Below the pieces are notes generated by a model. It was given only the letters and a program-made list of their open reading frames with translations. It ran no database searches and had not been told where the DNA came from. Below, in pieces: positions 55,052-64,000 of a DNA stretch of 64,000 bases. The stretch covers positions 1,854,218 through 1,918,217 of the forward strand of contig CP075365.1 in NCBI GenBank assembly GCA_019454125.1, written 5' to 3'. Within the stretch, counting starts at the first letter, position 1, and every line of letters starts with the position of its first letter. The stretch comes from Fimbriimonadaceae bacterium. GTDB lineage: Bacteria; Armatimonadota; Fimbriimonadia; Fimbriimonadales; Fimbriimonadaceae. Position numbers and translations under genes: made by a program.

Positions 55052-55354
55052 TTACCAAACCGGAATCCATTCATAGTTTGAGGGTGGCGTCACCCCGGGG
55101 CACGTTCGCATCTTTATAAAGGTCGTTGTCAACTGAGGGTCGAACGAGCGCAATCGGGATCTGGTTAAAGTCTTTACGACACTCCCGCTTTCTCGACACT
55201 CGAATGCTTGCATCCGGCCTCCCTGCATACGACTGAAAAGGTCATTCGACTCAAGCTTTTGAACCCAAGCACCCGGGCAGTTGCAGTCCTGATTTTGCGC
55301 AAGGGACATGGCTGCTGCTAGGAGGGCCAGTGTGAGAATTAAGACTTTTTTCAT
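55052..55354 (-). CDS. small exported Cys-containing protein
   Basis: The 100-residue protein has a clear signal peptide (KKVLILTLALLAAAMSLAQ), followed by NQDCNCPGAW, FECRES and RTCPGV: four cysteines likely in two disulfides. It is paired with the exported protein downstream, and the two may be cotranscribed. Confidence 0.65.
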   Translation of the reverse strand: MKKVLILTLALLAAAMSLAQNQDCNCPGAWVQKLESNDLFSRMQGGRMQAFECRESGSVVKTLTRSRLRSFDPQLTTTFIKMRTCPGVTPPSNYEWIPVW

Positions 55355-55398
55355 TTCATGGCTTGTACCTGAGAAGCAGGTTCAGGGTGGGTCTTACT

Positions 55399-55440
55399 CC
55401 CTACCTCAAGTCGGGCGTCAGTAAGAACGTTCCTGACGAA
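55399..55440. promoter_or_regulatory. imperfect palindrome in a divergent promoter region
   Basis: GTCAG, TAA, GAACGTTC and CTGAC occur in that order around 55418-55438, giving nested inverted arms between the exported protein pair and the response-regulator gene. The rest of 55355-55608 has no recognised feature. Confidence 0.2.
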
Positions 55441-55608
55441 GACTTCGCACCATGCCGACCCCCCGATTCGCGCCGGCACAACACCGCGCCACCCTGCGTG
55501 CAAAGGATAATCGTGAGGCGTTGCGATGCGAACCGGACTCCCGTCCCACGCCTTGGACGGTTCGGGTAGCATGCCGAAGCCGCACCACGGCGTTAGGAAT
55601 CGAACTCG

Positions 55609-56013
55609 ATGGCTTTGAAGATCCTCGTTTGCGACGACGAAAGGCACATTGTCCGACTCATCCAGGTGAACCTGGAGAAGCAGGGTTACCAGGTCGTGAC
55701 GGCCTACGACGGCAAAGAGGGCTTGGAAAAGATCAAGTCGGAAAAGCCCGACCTCTGCGTGCTCGACGTCATGATGCCCTATATGGACGGGTTCGAGGTC
55801 CTCAAGTCGCTTCGACGCGAACCTGAGACCGAGTCGCTCCCGGTCATCATGCTCACCGCGAAGGCGCAGGACAAAGACGTCTTTGAGGGTTACCACTACG
55901 GCGCGGACATGTATTTGACCAAGCCGTTCAACCCCATGGAGCTCGTGAGCTTTGTCAAGCGGATCGCCGGGGGCCAGGACGGCGGCGACGGGCCCAAGCG
56001 GTACGAACTCTAA
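55609..56013 (+). CDS. single-domain response regulator (CheY-like)
   Basis: The 134-residue receiver has the acidic pair (Asp9/Asp10 in VCDDE), phospho-acceptor Asp53 in CVLDVMMPYMDG, Thr83 in MLTAKAQ and Lys105 in YLTKPFNPME. There is no output domain, so it signals by protein contact. No histidine kinase lies nearby. A membrane protein follows after 17 bases. Confidence 0.93.
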   Translation: MALKILVCDDERHIVRLIQVNLEKQGYQVVTAYDGKEGLEKIKSEKPDLCVLDVMMPYMDGFEVLKSLRREPETESLPVIMLTAKAQDKDVFEGYHYGADMYLTKPFNPMELVSFVKRIAGGQDGGDGPKRYEL

Positions 56014-56030
56014 CGCCTCGGGAGACAGCT

Positions 56031-56414
56031 ATGGACGGCCTGTTCCTTTGGACGAACCTTCTTGCGCAAAGCAACTTTGACAGAGGCCCCTTCGAGCCTC
56101 TCGAACTCCTGGCGCGCGGATTCATTCCTTTGATCCTCGCGTACGTCATCTTTTCCGTCTGCCTTCGCCTGGAAGGGCGGGGCCTCGCGAAGACCGTGAA
56201 GTGGGCCGCGATCATCCCGCTCATCGTCGGTGCCTTCTTGGGCATCGAACCGATCGCCATGATCTTCAACGATCCCACTTACAAGGACCTTTATGGCGGC
56301 GGGAACAGGACCAAGTTCCTCCACATGAGCCCGGTCATCGTCTCGGTGCTCGGCGCGATCGCGTTAGTGGTCTGGAACAAGTTGAAGTACAGACAGCACG
56401 GCGTAGAAATCTGA
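56031..56414 (+). CDS. small integral membrane protein
   Basis: This 127-residue protein has three predicted membrane segments (about 28-45, 58-77 and 102-119), with GGGNRTKFLHMSP between the last two. GGGAG 6 bases before the ATG supports the start. It may be cotranscribed with the response regulator. No family was recognised. Confidence 0.7.
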   Translation: MDGLFLWTNLLAQSNFDRGPFEPLELLARGFIPLILAYVIFSVCLRLEGRGLAKTVKWAAIIPLIVGAFLGIEPIAMIFNDPTYKDLYGGGNRTKFLHMSPVIVSVLGAIALVVWNKLKYRQHGVEI

Positions 56415-56445
56415 ACTCGCCGCACGTGGCGTAGAATACAGGTAA

Positions 56446-57381
56446 ATGGCACAACTCGGAACAACGACGTTCGCGCCCGGGATCGGCATGACCACCACGA
56501 TGGCGCCGTTTATCGAACAGGCCCGCGCCAATGGCCAGCTCTACATCGACCAGCCTTACGAGCTGTACTCGGAAGAGAACCACGAGACGTGGCGACAGCT
56601 CTACCAGCGCATGCTTCCCCGCTGGGAAAAATATGCCAACGAGCACTTCCTGAAGGGCATTTCCAACCTTTGCCTGAACCCGGACAGGGTCCCGCGCCTC
56701 GACGACGTCAACAAGTTCTTGAACCCGCTCACGGGGTTCAGCGCGAAGGCCGTCAGCGGCTATGTGCCCGCGTTCCTCTTCTTCGACTGCCTTCGGAACC
56801 GCGCCTTTCCGACCACGATCACGATCCGGCACATCGATAAGCTCGACTACCTGCCGGAGCCGGACATCTTCCACGACATCGCCGGCCACGTGCCGATGCA
56901 CACCGACAAGGCCTTTGCGGACACCCTTGTCCGCTTCGGCGATTGCGCGCACACCGCCGCCGAGATCGCCTGCTCGATCCCTGACCCACAAGTGCGCGTG
57001 CGCAAGCTCACGAGCATCATCAAGGCGATGGCCCGCTTCTTCTGGTTCACGGTCGAGTTCGGCCTCATGAAGGGTAAGAACGGGGAGACCAAAGTTTATG
57101 GGTCTGGCTTGCTCAGCAGCTATGGCGAGATTGAGTACTGCGTCGAGTCGCCCGATGTGCAGCGCTACCCCGCGCAGCTGGAGTGGGTGGTCAACCAGTA
57201 TTTCGAGATCGACCACTATCAGCCCCTGCTCTTCGTCGTCGATTCGTTCGACCATCTCTTCTCGCTCGTGGACGAGCTGGAGGCCTGGATGAAGGAAGGC
57301 AAGCTCGACAACGTGGCCCCGGGAGAGCCGGAGGTCGCCGAAGCCGACCTGGAGAGCTTCTTCCAAGCCCACCAATCCTAA
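56446..57381 (+). CDS. phhA: phenylalanine 4-monooxygenase (aromatic amino acid hydroxylase)
   Basis: This 311-residue iron- and pterin-dependent hydroxylase has the metal ligands His143 and His148 in PDIFHDIAGHVP and Glu204 in FTVEFGL. The pterin/substrate segment SGYVPAFLFFDCL is present. It turns phenylalanine into tyrosine. The pterin dehydratase (PhhB) is not adjacent. An N-terminal ACT-type regulatory domain is missing, as in other bacterial enzymes. Confidence 0.93.
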   Translation: MAQLGTTTFAPGIGMTTTMAPFIEQARANGQLYIDQPYELYSEENHETWRQLYQRMLPRWEKYANEHFLKGISNLCLNPDRVPRLDDVNKFLNPLTGFSAKAVSGYVPAFLFFDCLRNRAFPTTITIRHIDKLDYLPEPDIFHDIAGHVPMHTDKAFADTLVRFGDCAHTAAEIACSIPDPQVRVRKLTSIIKAMARFFWFTVEFGLMKGKNGETKVYGSGLLSSYGEIEYCVESPDVQRYPAQLEWVVNQYFEIDHYQPLLFVVDSFDHLFSLVDELEAWMKEGKLDNVAPGEPEVAEADLESFFQAHQS

Positions 57382-57499
57382 CCCGTAAGGCGCAGGCTGT
57401 CGGTCGCTGCGCCAGCAAGGAACCGGGCGAGTTTCGCCTGTTCGTCGGCGGTCGCGGCCCTGCCCTCCGATTCGAGCTCCTTGAGTATCTGGACGGCCC

Positions 57500-57859
57500 T
57501 TAGGAGGGCCCTGGCTTTTCCTCCTCCTCCACTTGGCACTGCGTTATCCAGCGAACGAAGGACGGAATTTGCTCCGCCTCCTCGGCCTTCGTCATTCTCA
57601 TCTCGTCTCGGGGCACCCGAAGGGCCTTCGCCTCTTCGAGGGCGTCCAGGAGCACCCTCGTCCCGAACTCCTGCGCCTCCATCGGCGGCACCCCTTCCAC
57701 CATCGCCTGCCTGACCTCGTAGTCCGCTTCCTTCGCCAGGGCCGCCGCGAGCTTCTTGTTCGCCGCCATCTTCGGCAGGTGCTTCTCCAGAAACTCCTGG
57801 GTCTTCTTCTCCCAGTACGGGCTCGCCTTGGTCCAGGCCGCTCTTCTGCTCGTCGCCAT
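57500..57859 (-). CDS. hypothetical protein, possibly frameshifted into a longer gene
   Basis: The 119-residue frame (TKASPYWEKKTQEFLEKHLPK ... MEAQEFGTRVLLDALEEAKALRVP) looks like a real helical protein. In the -1-offset frame, the sequence immediately downstream, to 57378, reads RALLRAVQILKELESEGRAA and TADEQAKLARFLAG, which resembles a motif at the start of large phage-type DNA methylase/helicase proteins. A GGAGGAGGAGGAAAAG run lies at the junction. It may be one gene with a frameshift or a remnant of a larger gene; unresolved. Confidence 0.45.
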   Translation of the reverse strand: MATSRRAAWTKASPYWEKKTQEFLEKHLPKMAANKKLAAALAKEADYEVRQAMVEGVPPMEAQEFGTRVLLDALEEAKALRVPRDEMRMTKAEEAEQIPSFVRWITQCQVEEEEKPGPS

Positions 57860-57995
57860 AGTCCTTGTTATCCTTCACGCCATCCTGGCCCGATACCGGT
57901 CACCGCACGGCCGGACATACGGACGCGCACAGTTTCACGTTGGCGGCGAATCCGGGGGCCTACGCCCGCTTCCCAGGGGACGGGCACAATACGTC

Positions 57996-59474
57996 ATGAG
58001 CAGCTTTCGCGAAGGGCTTTCCTTCGACGACGTGCTGCTTGTTCCCAAGCGGTCTGAAGTGCTCCCCAGTGAAGTGGACACGTCGTCGACGCTCCTTCCC
58101 GGGATCAAGCTTCGCGTCCCTATCGTCTCCGCCCCGATGGACACCGTCACCGAGGCGCGACTGGCGATCGCCATGGCCCGCGAAGGCGGGGTCGGCGTCA
58201 TCCACCGCAACATGCCGGTCGCAGAGCAGGCGGACCAGGTCGACCGCGTCAAGAGGAGTGAGCACGGCGTCATCACCGACCCCTTCAAGCTCTCACCCGA
58301 CAAGACCATCGAAGACGCGGTGCAACTCATGGCCCGTTTCCGCATCAGCGGCGTCCCGATCACGGACGAGGACGGGCGTCTGGTCGGCATCCTCACGAAC
58401 CGCGACATCCGGTTCGTCACAGACTTCTCCCAACCCATCCGCGATCGGATGACTTCGACGAACCTGGTCACCACCGCACCCGGGACAAACCTGGAGCAAG
58501 CCGAGCGGCTCCTGGGCGAGCACCGCATCGAAAAGCTGCCGATCGTCGATGAAGAGGGGTTCCTTAAGGGACTCATCACGATCAAGGACATCGAGAAGGT
58601 CAAGAAGCACCCGCACGCCACCAAGGACGACAAGGGCCGCTTGGTCGTCGGGGCGGCGATCGGACCGCTGCGCGAGCCCTACGAGCGCGCCAAGGCGCTG
58701 ATGGAAGCGGGGGTGGACTTCGTCGTCATCGACGCCGCGCACGGACAGGCCATCGGCGTCATCAACTGCGTCAAGATGCTCAAGGAGAGGTTGCCGGACC
58801 TCAAGGTCGTCGCGGGCAACGTCGCCACGAAAGAAGGCGTGCGCGACCTGCACGCAGTGGGCGCAGACGCGCTGAGGCTCGGCATCGGCGCCGGCTCGAT
58901 CTGCACGACGCGCGTTGTCGCAGGGGTTGGCATTCCGCAATTCACCGCCGTGCTCGACTGCTGCGAGGAAGCGGCAAAGTTCGGCCTCCCGACCATCGCG
59001 GACGGCGGCGTGCGGTCTTCGGGCGACGTCGTGAAGTCCATGGCGGCCGGGGCAAGCGCCGTCATGATGGGCAACATGTTCGCCGGTTGCGAAGAGTCTC
59101 CCGGCGAGACGGAGATCTATCGCAACCGCGCCTACAAGGTCTACCGCGGTATGGGCTCGATCGGCGCGATGCGCCGCGGGTCCAGCGACCGCTATTTCGC
59201 CGTCAAGGATTCGAACGCAACACTCGTCCCCGAAGGCGTCGAGGGGCGCGTGCCCTTCAAGGGCCCGCTTAGCGACACGGTCGTCCAGATCGTTGGGGGG
59301 CTGAAGAGCGGCATGGGCTATGTCGGCGCGGCCACGATCCCGGATCTTCAGGAGAGGGCCGAGTTCGTCCGCATCACCAATGCCGGGTTGCGCGAATCGC
59401 ACCCGCACGACGTCTGGATCACGAAGGAGCCGCCGAACTACTCCTCGCCCTATACCGGTGGCGAAGGGGAGTAG
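57996..59474 (+). CDS. guaB: inosine-5'-monophosphate dehydrogenase
   Basis: ATG 57996 gives 492 residues starting [16 protein letters not shown], the canonical start. A pair of CBS domains (about 95-210; [19 protein letters not shown] and [13 protein letters not shown]) interrupts the barrel. The catalytic Cys303 is in GAGSICTTR (usually GPGSICTTR), and the flap has MGSIGAM. It makes XMP from IMP with NAD+. A longer reading frame beginning at 57756 has no support. Confidence 0.96.
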   Translation: MSSFREGLSFDDVLLVPKRSEVLPSEVDTSSTLLPGIKLRVPIVSAPMDTVTEARLAIAMAREGGVGVIHRNMPVAEQADQVDRVKRSEHGVITDPFKLSPDKTIEDAVQLMARFRISGVPITDEDGRLVGILTNRDIRFVTDFSQPIRDRMTSTNLVTTAPGTNLEQAERLLGEHRIEKLPIVDEEGFLKGLITIKDIEKVKKHPHATKDDKGRLVVGAAIGPLREPYERAKALMEAGVDFVVIDAAHGQAIGVINCVKMLKERLPDLKVVAGNVATKEGVRDLHAVGADALRLGIGAGSICTTRVVAGVGIPQFTAVLDCCEEAAKFGLPTIADGGVRSSGDVVKSMAAGASAVMMGNMFAGCEESPGETEIYRNRAYKVYRGMGSIGAMRRGSSDRYFAVKDSNATLVPEGVEGRVPFKGPLSDTVVQIVGGLKSGMGYVGAATIPDLQERAEFVRITNAGLRESHPHDVWITKEPPNYSSPYTGGEGE

Positions 59475-59507
59475 CCGCGGCCCCATCTGGGGCGTGGTCG
59501 AACGGCA

Positions 59508-61100
59508 ATGAAGATCCCGTTCGACGCGCTCTGCCTTGCCGCGGTCGCCGCGGAGCTTCAGCCTCTGATCGGGTCGCGGTTGGAGAAGGTCAATCCAGCC
59601 GGGCCTCTCGGCATCCAGGTCTCGCTCTACCTTGACCGGCAGCGCTGGCTCTTGCTGAACGCCGACCCCGTCCACCCACGGGCCTACCTCCTGGGCCGCA
59701 GGCCGGAGCGCGACAAGGAGCTGCCGAACTTCGCGCGCGACGTGAAGCGCCTCCTCATGGACGCGCGGCTCGTCTTCGCCCGCCAGCGGGGATTGGACCG
59801 CGTCTTGGATTTGGGATTCAGCGGCCCCGAAGGCGACTTCCAGCTCGTCGCCGAGCTCACGGGGCGCCACGCGAACCTGCTTCTGGTGGATTCCGAGCGC
59901 CGTGTCGTTTCTGCGGCGAAGTGGGTCGGCCCTGGCAAGAGCACCCGCCCTGTGGTGCCGCGCCGCCCCTATGAGCCGCCCCCCAACCCGTCGCGTCCTT
60001 CCCTGCTCGAGGCTGGCCCGGAGGACGACCCGCGCGACTTTGAAGGGTGCTCCCCGTTCCTTGCCAAGCTCATCAAGGCGGGCGCACCGCTCGCGGGGGT
60101 CCAGGCGGCCTTCTCCGAAGGGCTGTTCGAGCCGGTCGAGTCCGCCGGGCACGGCGCCTACCCCTTGCCCGTCGCGGCCCTCGGCCTGCCGGAGAAGGCC
60201 GCCCCCTCGTATTCGCTGGCGGCGGAGGCGTGGTTCGAAACGCTCATTGACGGGGAGCGTGCAGCGCAGGCGAAAGCTTCGCTCAAGGGCCAGCTCGAGC
60301 GCGTGATCCTCGCCCGCGAGGTGGCTCTGCGCGACCTCGAGGACGCCCTAGCTGCAGCACGCGACGCGACAGCGATCCAGCAGAGGGCCGAGCTGATCTT
60401 GGCTTACCAGAGCCAGATAAAGCCTGGTGACGCGGTCTTGGAGGCCCGGGGCTATGACGGTGAGCCCGTCTCGATCGCGCTGAAGCCGGACCTCACGGCG
60501 GTCGAGAACGCCAACCGTTACTTTGACCGCGCTCGCCGCGCAAAGGACCGGGCCGACCTCGTGGCGGAGCAGTCCGAGCGCTTGGAGGCAGACCGTATCG
60601 CCGTCGAGGCCACCCTCGTCCGGCTGGAAGCGGCGGAATCGGCCGAAGAGATCGATCAGATCCGCGAGGAGGCGGACGCAAGGCGGTGGCTCCACCGGTC
60701 CGGCCCGCCGATCCCGAAGGAAGACCGTCCCTACGAGGGCCACGCCATCCGCGAACTCCTCTCGCCGGGAGGGTGGCGCGTGCTCTATGGTGAGAACGCG
60801 ACCTCCAACGATTACCTCACAACGAAGGTCGGACGGCCGAGCGACCTCTGGTTCCACGTCCGCGGCGGCCCGGGCTCGCACGTAGTCCTCCTCACGAACA
60901 ACCAGCCCCAGCGCGTCCAACAAGCGGACTTAGAGTTCGCCGCCCTGGTTGCGGCGCGGCATTCCTCCGCGAAGCACTCCGCGTTCGTCTCGGTCGACTA
61001 CACCCAAAAGCGGTATGTGCGCAAGCCGCGCGGGGCCGCCCCCGGGCTCGCGACCTATACCAACGAAAAGACCCTGCACGTGGAGCCGGCCAAGGCCTGA
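59508..61100 (+). CDS. rqcH: RqcH-type NFACT protein, ribosome quality control
   Basis: The 530-residue protein has the NFACT-N domain (FDALCLAAVAAELQPLIG ... ELTGRHANLLLVD), coiled-coil arms (about 265-345 and 380-420) and the NFACT-R domain (YLTTKVGRPSDLWFHVRG ... SFVSVDY-like strand). In Bacillus, RqcH adds C-terminal Ala tails to stalled nascent chains on 50S subunits; Clp proteases then degrade them. ClpC is also in the window but not adjacent. The start ATG 59508 follows guaB by 33 bases. Confidence 0.92.
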   Translation: MKIPFDALCLAAVAAELQPLIGSRLEKVNPAGPLGIQVSLYLDRQRWLLLNADPVHPRAYLLGRRPERDKELPNFARDVKRLLMDARLVFARQRGLDRVLDLGFSGPEGDFQLVAELTGRHANLLLVDSERRVVSAAKWVGPGKSTRPVVPRRPYEPPPNPSRPSLLEAGPEDDPRDFEGCSPFLAKLIKAGAPLAGVQAAFSEGLFEPVESAGHGAYPLPVAALGLPEKAAPSYSLAAEAWFETLIDGERAAQAKASLKGQLERVILAREVALRDLEDALAAARDATAIQQRAELILAYQSQIKPGDAVLEARGYDGEPVSIALKPDLTAVENANRYFDRARRAKDRADLVAEQSERLEADRIAVEATLVRLEAAESAEEIDQIREEADARRWLHRSGPPIPKEDRPYEGHAIRELLSPGGWRVLYGENATSNDYLTTKVGRPSDLWFHVRGGPGSHVVLLTNNQPQRVQQADLEFAALVAARHSSAKHSAFVSVDYTQKRYVRKPRGAAPGLATYTNEKTLHVEPAKA

Positions 61101-61114
61101 GTATCCTCGGGTCC

Positions 61115-61792
61115 TTGACGCCCCTTTGGCAAGTTGACGTCGACCTGTTTCGGGAGATCCACGTCGGGTTGCGCCGCGCCTGGCTCGACCCCGTCATGGT
61201 CGTCGCGAGCGATACCGGCCTGGGGTATCTGCAGTTTGCCGGCCTCGCGGTGGCCTGGCTGCGCGGCCGCCAAGCGGCATGGGCGCCGTGGCTGCTGGCC
61301 GGGATGGCGGTGCTCGCCGCGTTCCTGGTCGAGCGTGACCCCTTGGCGAGCCTTGCCGCCGTCCTCGTCGTCGCCCTGCTCGGCTCCCTGCCCCCATCCT
61401 GGGCCGCGCGGACGATCCTCGCCGCAGCCACAGCGGGACTGCTACGGCTTGCCGTAGAGCCGCTGGTCGACCGGCAGCGGCCAAGCGTCTACTTCTTCGC
61501 CCACCCGCTGGAAGAGGTGTACGGGAAGTCCAGCTTCCCCAGCGGCCACGTGACGACCACGGTCTCGATCCTCGTGGCCGTGGCGCTTCTCGCGTACTAC
61601 GAAAGGGACGGCGGGGGGCGGCCGGCGCGCGGCCACCTGCTCGTCCTCGCCCTTTGGGCTGCGCTGGTCGGCCTTTCGCGCGTCTATGTCGGCGTCCACT
61701 ATCCGCTTGACGTGGTCGGAGGCGCGCTCTTTGGCGCGACCGTCGCCACCTTGGCCGTCTTCCTCTCCAACCGTGCCGCACGCCCGGAGTAA
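61115..61792 (+). CDS. PAP2-family phosphatase
   Basis: TTG 61115 gives 225 residues with about five or six membrane helices and the PAP2 motifs split as RQRP (domain I), FPSGHVTTTV (II) and SRVYVGVHYPLDVVGG (III, with catalytic His). It probably dephosphorylates undecaprenyl-pyrophosphate or phosphatidic acid in the membrane. It starts 14 bases after rqcH. Confidence 0.9.
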   Translation: MTPLWQVDVDLFREIHVGLRRAWLDPVMVVASDTGLGYLQFAGLAVAWLRGRQAAWAPWLLAGMAVLAAFLVERDPLASLAAVLVVALLGSLPPSWAARTILAAATAGLLRLAVEPLVDRQRPSVYFFAHPLEEVYGKSSFPSGHVTTTVSILVAVALLAYYERDGGGRPARGHLLVLALWAALVGLSRVYVGVHYPLDVVGGALFGATVATLAVFLSNRAARPE

Positions 61793-61839
61793 CCTGGGAT
61801 AATGGGGTTCTTCTGGCCAGTACGCCCCGTCTTCAGGAC

Positions 61840-63561
61840 ATGACCACCGCCCTCGCAATGGAAGTGCCGCTCTGGATCGTGCCCCCGCGCGACCCGGCCG
61901 CGGAGGGGCGGCTCCAGTCCGAGTTAGGGATCCCTTCCCTGCTCGCGGCCATCCTGGTGGCGCGCGGCTTCACGGACCCGGCCGAGGCCGACCGTTTCCT
62001 GCACCCTTCGCTCGACCACTTCCACGACCCGTCGCTCCTGCCGGACTACGAGGCGGCGGTGGGCGAGATCCTGGGCGCGAGGGAGCGCGGTGAGACCATC
62101 TATGTCCACGGGGACTACGACGCCGACGGCGTCACAAGCGCGGCCCTTTTCACCCGGTTCTTGAAGCGTATCGGCTGTGAGGTCGTGCCGCACGTGCCGC
62201 ACCGCTTGCGGGAAGGTTACGGCATCCACATGGACGCGGTCGGTTGGGCGCACGAGAAAGGCGCCAAGCTCTTCCTGACCTGCGACTGCGGCGTCGCCGC
62301 CCATGAGCAAGTCCGGGCCGCACGCGACTTTTGCATGCGCGTCGTCGTGACGGACCACCACCAGGTCGGCGACACCCTGCCGGACGCCCAGGCCGTGGTC
62401 AACCCCCACCGGCGCGACTCCCGTTATCCCTGGCCCGAGATCAGCGGCGTCGGTGTCGCCCTCAAGCTCTGCGCCGGCATCACCCGCGACCTCAAGTTCC
62501 CAGTCGAAAAGTTCTATCGCGCCTACCTGGACCTCGCCGTCCTAGGGACGGTGGCGGACGTGATGCCGCTCCTCGACGAGAACCGAGTGATCGCCCGGTT
62601 CGGGCTGGACGAGCTGCGCCAGAGCAAAAAGACGGGAGTGCGCGCCCTGCTCCGCGTCTCAGAGCTCGCCGACCAAGAACTCACGGCGCGCCACATCGGC
62701 TTCCAACTAGGCCCGAGGATCAACGCCGTTGGCCGCATCGACGACAGCGCCATCGCGCTGGACCTCCTCCTGACGGAAGACGTGCAAGAGGCCGCAAGGC
62801 TCGCACGGATCATGGACCAGACCAACACTGAGCGCCGACTTGAACAAGAGAGGTGCATCGAAGAGGCCGTCCTGATGGTGGAAGAGATGGGTGTCGAATC
62901 GCGACACGTGATCTATGTCGCCGATCCCACTTGGCACTCGGGGCTGGTCGGCCTTATCGCGGGCCGGCTTGTCGAGCGCTTCCGAAGGCCCGCCTTCGCC
63001 GCCACCATTGTCGGCGAGGTGGCCAAGGGTTCGGCCCGCTCGATCGACGGCTTCCATCTGAAGGAGGCGCTCGACGCCCATCGGAGCCATATCCTAGGCG
63101 GGGGCGGACATGCGATGGCGGCGGGCTTTAGCCTGGACGTCTCACGTCAAGAGGAGTTCGCGGCCGCGCTCGAGGCCTATGGCGCCGGGTTCCTCACCGC
63201 CGAGCATTTCCGGCGCAAGTTGGTGGCCGATTGCGAGATCGACCCCAAGGAGGCTGGCGCGAAGGCGTTCGAAGCGGTGCGGCCCCTCATGCCGTTCGGC
63301 ACCGCAAACCCGGAGCCGTCTTTCGTCTGTCGCCGGGTGCGCTTCCAAGAGGTCACCGCGACCCGCAAGCCGGAGCACGTGCGGGTCAAGCTCCAGACCA
63401 CTGACGGGCTCCGTCAGGCGATGGCCTTCCACATCGGCGAGCGCGCCACTCAGAAGCACGGCTGCGACGCCGATATCGTCTTTCACATCGAGGAGAACAA
63501 GTACAACGGCCGCACGTCCGTGCGCTGGAAGATCTGTGATCTGCAGGACTGTGCAGACTAG
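61840..63561 (+). CDS. recJ: single-stranded-DNA-specific exonuclease RecJ
   Basis: The 573-residue protein has the DHH motifs HGDYDADGVTSAAL, TCDCGVAAHEQV (usually VDCG) and VVTDHHQVG, and the DHHA1 motif LGGGGHAMAAGFSL. The C-terminal OB-fold (VRVKLQTTDGLRQAMAFHIG) is present. It degrades 5'-3' single strands in repair and recombination. The stop overlaps by 4 bases the stop of the convergent HtrA-like gene. Confidence 0.95.
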   Translation: MTTALAMEVPLWIVPPRDPAAEGRLQSELGIPSLLAAILVARGFTDPAEADRFLHPSLDHFHDPSLLPDYEAAVGEILGARERGETIYVHGDYDADGVTSAALFTRFLKRIGCEVVPHVPHRLREGYGIHMDAVGWAHEKGAKLFLTCDCGVAAHEQVRAARDFCMRVVVTDHHQVGDTLPDAQAVVNPHRRDSRYPWPEISGVGVALKLCAGITRDLKFPVEKFYRAYLDLAVLGTVADVMPLLDENRVIARFGLDELRQSKKTGVRALLRVSELADQELTARHIGFQLGPRINAVGRIDDSAIALDLLLTEDVQEAARLARIMDQTNTERRLEQERCIEEAVLMVEEMGVESRHVIYVADPTWHSGLVGLIAGRLVERFRRPAFAATIVGEVAKGSARSIDGFHLKEALDAHRSHILGGGGHAMAAGFSLDVSRQEEFAAALEAYGAGFLTAEHFRRKLVADCEIDPKEAGAKAFEAVRPLMPFGTANPEPSFVCRRVRFQEVTATRKPEHVRVKLQTTDGLRQAMAFHIGERATQKHGCDADIVFHIEENKYNGRTSVRWKICDLQDCAD

Positions 63562-64000
63562 AGTTGGCCGTCTTGGGAGCCGACGACGGCCTCAAGGCTG
63601 AGACGGCTCTGCCCTCTCACGACTTGCAGCTTAAGGCTGTCCCCGATCTCGAGATCGAAGAGGATGCTTGCGAGCCCGGCCGGGTCGCGAACGGTCTTGC
63701 CGTTCGCCTCGACGATCAGGTCGCCCGGGAGGATCCCCGCTTTCGCCGCACCCGATCCCGGCGTCACCGACTCGACCTGCGCGCCCGGCTTATAGGCCGA
63801 GGCGGTGAAGAGAAGGCCGACACTGGGATGGTGGACGACGTGTCCTGGCGACTGGAAGCCTTCCACCACGCGGCGCAGCACCTTCGGCGAGAGCGTATAG
63901 GCGACGGTCATGCCCTGCGGGCCGAACCGGGCGATCTCGCTCTGCACGTTCCTGTCGGCAATGTTCTTCGCCCGCGCGGGAGCTGCGTCCATTCCTTCTG
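63558..64000 (-). CDS. HtrA/DegP-like PDZ protein, N-terminus beyond window edge
   Basis: This is the C-terminal part of a trypsin-like serine-protease gene: the segment MTVAYTLSPKVLRRVVEGFQ corresponds to the end of the protease domain, and HPSVGLLFTASAYKPGAQVESVTPGSGAAKAGILPGDLIVEANGK is a PDZ domain. The catalytic triad would lie beyond 64000 and cannot be checked, so loss of activity is not excluded. An ATG at 63992 is probably internal. Confidence 0.7.
   Translation of the reverse strand, partial: EGMDAAPARAKNIADRNVQSEIARFGPQGMTVAYTLSPKVLRRVVEGFQSPGHVVHHPSVGLLFTASAYKPGAQVESVTPGSGAAKAGILPGDLIVEANGKTVRDPAGLASILFDLEIGDSLKLQVVRGQSRLSLEAVVGSQDGQL

Noticed and set aside
57756-57995. An N-terminal extension of guaB
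   Set aside because: The extra 80 codons overlap an opposite-strand frame, have no family similarity, and the canonical IMPDH start is at 57996.

Overview
The window is a GC-rich (about 60-65 % by eye) chromosomal segment from a free-living diderm bacterium. The diderm evidence is a set of beta-barrel-type proteins, an MCE/MlaD lipid-transport protein, many exported proteins with Sec signal peptides, and several C-terminal PEP-CTERM sorting tags. ClpC, a bacterial RqcH, single-domain ribosomal protein genes and frequent GTG/TTG starts with 4-bp overlaps fit the same picture. The combination resembles Armatimonadota, class Fimbriimonadia. That placement is an inference from gene style only; a search with the 23S or RpoB sequence would settle it. 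No phage, insertion sequence, CRISPR array or tRNA gene was seen.

Layout. Positions 1-9200 hold a large exported protein cut by the window edge, accB, a nitrilase-family amidase, a PEP-CTERM C-type lectin, two small overlapping genes, and a tightly overlapped minus-strand operon (carbohydrate-binding-like exported protein, methyltransferase, DapA-family protein) next to rplI. Positions 9200-17800 hold an MCE protein, then a plus-strand run: ArsC and a TlpA-like thioredoxin, class II aldolase, hisS, a beta-barrel protein, a coiled-coil membrane protein, a degenerate J-domain protein, an SDR and a small Cys-rich protein. A minus-strand peroxiredoxin follows. Positions 17800-22200 hold an AraC regulator, an NHL-like exported protein, a ROK kinase, a 22-codon lipoprotein-signal-like peptide and a PEP-CTERM protein. 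Positions 22300-25600 carry a 23S-5S rRNA unit with its own promoter, processing stem and terminator and no 16S gene. Positions 25750-32200 hold a subtilisin-like protease, a lipoprotein, a Gfo/Idh/MocA oxidoreductase, rpsL-rpsG and two small exported proteins.

Positions 32250-41100 are rpoC and rpoB, separated by an unusual repeat-filled spacer. Positions 41270-48350 hold a TerC operon with two paralogous mini membrane proteins, an FmdB-type zinc ribbon, a PEP-CTERM protein without a signal peptide, a GNAT acetyltransferase, a WD40-type protein, a BaiN-family flavoprotein carrying in-frame repeat insertions, and a 2-oxoacid dehydrogenase E2. Positions 48350-57900 hold an exported protein that shares its C-terminal domain with the NHL-like protein, clpC, a frameshifted thpR, two exported proteins, a CheY-like regulator, a membrane protein and a phenylalanine 4-hydroxylase. 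Positions 57996-64000 hold guaB, rqcH, a PAP2 phosphatase, recJ and a partial HtrA-like PDZ protein.

Most genes are housekeeping (transcription, translation, rRNA, protein quality control, purine synthesis, DNA repair) mixed with a strong cell-surface and secretion component. The best leads for novelty are the shared C-terminal domain of the two exported proteins, the 22-codon peptide, the autonomous 23S-5S unit, the TerC-linked mini proteins, the MCE protein with a barrel-like tail, the in-frame repeats in the BaiN-family gene, and the rpoB-rpoC spacer.
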